Assembly: GCA_023417985.1 (NCBI GenBank)
Contig: JAEZDV010000355.1
Location: forward strand, 1 to 6,976
Reading direction: 5' to 3'
Source of the DNA: Actinomycetes bacterium
GTDB lineage: Bacteria > Actinomycetota > Actinomycetes > Mycobacteriales > Mycobacteriaceae
DNA length: 6,976 nt
The notes under the pieces were generated by a model. It worked only from the letters and a program-made list of their open reading frames with translations. It was not told the DNA's origin and made no database searches. The translations under genes and the position numbers were made by a program. Shown here in pieces: positions 5,663 through 6,976 of this stretch. Position 1 is the stretch's first letter. Every line of letters starts with the position of its first letter.

Positions 5663-6976
5663 GTGTTGCGTACGCGTGTCCGTCGCCGGTGGCGTGTCGG
5701 AATCCCGGCCCTCCTCGCATCGGTGGCCCTGGTGCTGACGGCGTGTACCGCCGATCCGCCTCCGCCCATCGAACAGGCGGAGCCGACGACTCCTCCGGCT
5801 CCGGCGCGGCCCCGGAGCACCGTCGTGGTCGCGATCGACAGGGTCGACACCGGTTTCAACCCGCATCTGCTGGCCGACCAGTCGCCCGTGGCGAACGCAG
5901 TCGCAGGTCTGGTGCTGCCCAGCGCATTCCGGGCCGTGCCCGATCCGGAGAACCCGGCCGCGAGTCTGTGGGTCCCCGACGAAACGGTGCTGATCTCCGC
6001 CGAAGTCACCGAGCAGGCACCGTTCACCATCACGTACCAGGTGCGCGACGAAGCCCAGTGGTCCGACAGCGCCCCGATCGCCGCCGAGGACTTCCGGTAC
6101 CTGTGGCAGCAGATGATCACGCAGCCCGGGGTCGTGGATCCCGCCGGATACCGGCTCATCGACGACGTGCGGTCGTCGGGCGGCGGCAAGACGGTCACCG
6201 TCACGTTGCGTGAACCGTATCCGGCCTGGCGCGAGCTGTTCACCGACCTGCTGCCCGCCCATCTCGTCAAGGACACCCCCGGCGGCTTCCTCAGTGGCCT
6301 CTCCGAGACGATCCCCGTCTCCGGCGGCAGATTCCACGTCGAGTCGGTCGACCGCGGACGCGGTGAGGTGCTACTCGAACGCAATGATCGCTTCTGGGGC
6401 ACTCCCGCTGTGCCGGACGAAATCCTGATGCGCCGCGGGGGCAGCGACTCGCAGCTCACCGAATCGCTGCGCAGTGGCGACGCCCAGGTGGCGGAGGCCC
6501 GCGGCGGTACGGCGCTGCTCGCTCAGCTCGATGCTGTGCCCGGCGTCCGGACCGGCATCCAATTGCAGCCGCGCACTCTCGACCTGACCCTCAACACCCG
6601 CGCTCGCGAACTCGCGGATCCACGAGTACGGCGCGGGATTCTCGCGCTGCTCGATCCTGAGCTTCTCGCTGTCGTCGGCGCGGGCACCCAGACCGGTGTG
6701 GTCCCCGCACGCGCCCAGGTCCTCGCGCCGTCCGATCCGGGCTACGCGCCGACGATGCCGCCGCGACCGAGCAGGGAAGAGGCCCTCGGCCTGCTCGCCG
6801 AAGCGGGATACCTCCCCGTCGTTCCCGGACCCGTGCCCGAGGAACCTGCCGCGCCCAGCGAGGAAACCGCCACAACCACCTCCCCGACGTCCGGCACCAC
6901 CCCCACCCCCGTGCCCGAGGCCGACGACGAACTCCATCGCCGCAACGGCGAGCCCCTGAACTTCGTGGTCGGGGTG
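5663..6976 (+). CDS. lpqW: LpqW-like lipoprotein, family 5 substrate-binding protein (3' end cut off)
   Basis: The frame from GTG 5663 stays open for 438 codons to the window edge; mycobacterial LpqW is about 630 residues, so roughly a third is missing. AAGGA (5651-5655) is seven bases before the GTG. The N-terminus has Arg-rich residues 3-11, a hydrophobic core and the lipobox LTAC with Cys28, so it is a membrane-anchored lipoprotein. A Pro-rich linker (about 31-52) precedes an oligopeptide-binding-type fold: VVVAIDRVDTGFNPHLLAD (53-71), QWSDSAPIAAEDFRYLWQQ near 132-150, and LLERNDRFWG near 235-244. Family members normally bind peptides for ABC importers, but LpqW is known to act in partitioning PIM intermediates between polar PIMs and lipomannan/lipoarabinomannan. 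The call rests on the fold plus the typA-lpqW and pimE context; no permease genes are visible, though downstream sequence is absent. A Pro/Thr/Glu-rich insert lies at 385-423. Confidence 0.85.
   Translation, partial: MLRTRVRRRWRVGIPALLASVALVLTACTADPPPPIEQAEPTTPPAPARPRSTVVVAIDRVDTGFNPHLLADQSPVANAVAGLVLPSAFRAVPDPENPAASLWVPDETVLISAEVTEQAPFTITYQVRDEAQWSDSAPIAAEDFRYLWQQMITQPGVVDPAGYRLIDDVRSSGGGKTVTVTLREPYPAWRELFTDLLPAHLVKDTPGGFLSGLSETIPVSGGRFHVESVDRGRGEVLLERNDRFWGTPAVPDEILMRRGGSDSQLTESLRSGDAQVAEARGGTALLAQLDAVPGVRTGIQLQPRTLDLTLNTRARELADPRVRRGILALLDPELLAVVGAGTQTGVVPARAQVLAPSDPGYAPTMPPRPSREEALGLLAEAGYLPVVPGPVPEEPAAPSEETATTTSPTSGTTPTPVPEADDELHRRNGEPLNFVVGV
6815..6931 (+). repeat. Low-complexity Pro/Thr/Ser/Glu insert within lpqW
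   Basis: Codons 385-423 encode an almost purely Pro, Thr, Ser, Glu, Ala and Val stretch with runs such as TTTSPTSGTTPTPVP. It separates EALGLLAEAGY (372-382 region) from the next fold segment, NGEPLNFVVGV. In family 5 binding proteins these two elements normally sit close together (the Ala-Gly-Tyr helix end then a beta strand), so this looks like a disordered surface loop expansion. Such loops on exported actinobacterial proteins are often O-mannosylated; that is inference. Confidence 0.6.

Noticed and set aside
3563..6337. A 924-codon open frame on the minus strand opposite typA and lpqW
   Set aside because: It is antisense to two recognisable genes. Its translation is His/Arg/Asp/Gly-rich with no family motif, typical of the mirror frame in high-GC coding DNA, and it crosses the typA promoter and the hairpin.
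1..6976. Mobile elements, CRISPR, phage or defence systems
   Set aside because: No transposase, integrase, terminal repeats, regularly spaced repeats or foreign-looking composition is seen. The region is conserved chromosomal backbone, so I do not claim a new multi-gene system.

Overview
The window is high-GC, densely coding DNA from a mycolic-acid actinobacterium (order Mycobacteriales). Rhodococcus or a close relative is the best guess, from protein character, GTG starts and gene order; the species cannot be fixed. The order secreted Ala/Pro-rich protein, pimE, phhB, mutT2, typA, lpqW matches the Mycobacterium tuberculosis region Rv1158c to Rv1166 as I remember it. The main difference is that M. 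tuberculosis has narGHJI between mutT2 and typA, whereas here that place holds only a 59-residue Cys/Lys-rich gene.

Layout, left to right. A secreted two-cysteine protein (28-882, minus) is divergent from pimE (1167-2483, plus), a polytopic GT87 mannosyltransferase of phosphatidylinositol mannoside (PIM) synthesis. The 284-base gap between them has a good promoter for the left gene, a possible leaderless promoter for pimE, and a tandem 9-base repeat resembling MtrA sites. phhB (2419-2715, minus) converges on pimE and overlaps it by 65 bases. It is divergent from mutT2 (2741-3148, plus), with only 25 bases between the starts. A 59-residue minus-strand gene (3151-3330) follows. After a 355-base gap comes typA/bipA (3686-5584, plus), a translational GTPase. 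A perfect 10-bp hairpin separates it from lpqW (5663 to the right edge, plus), a lipoprotein with a substrate-binding-protein fold, cut by the window end.

How they fit together: PimE adds the alpha-1,2-mannose that commits PIM4 to polar PIMs. LpqW is known in mycobacteria to influence how intermediates divide between polar PIMs and lipomannan/lipoarabinomannan, and pimE mutations suppress an lpqW mutant. Two genes of one cell-envelope branch point therefore flank housekeeping genes for pterin recycling, nucleotide sanitation and ribosome function. The left-hand secreted protein may belong to the envelope too, but its function is unknown. I see no mobile element, CRISPR array, tRNA or rRNA. 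The least explained items are the 59-residue protein, the repeat in front of pimE and the hairpin before lpqW.
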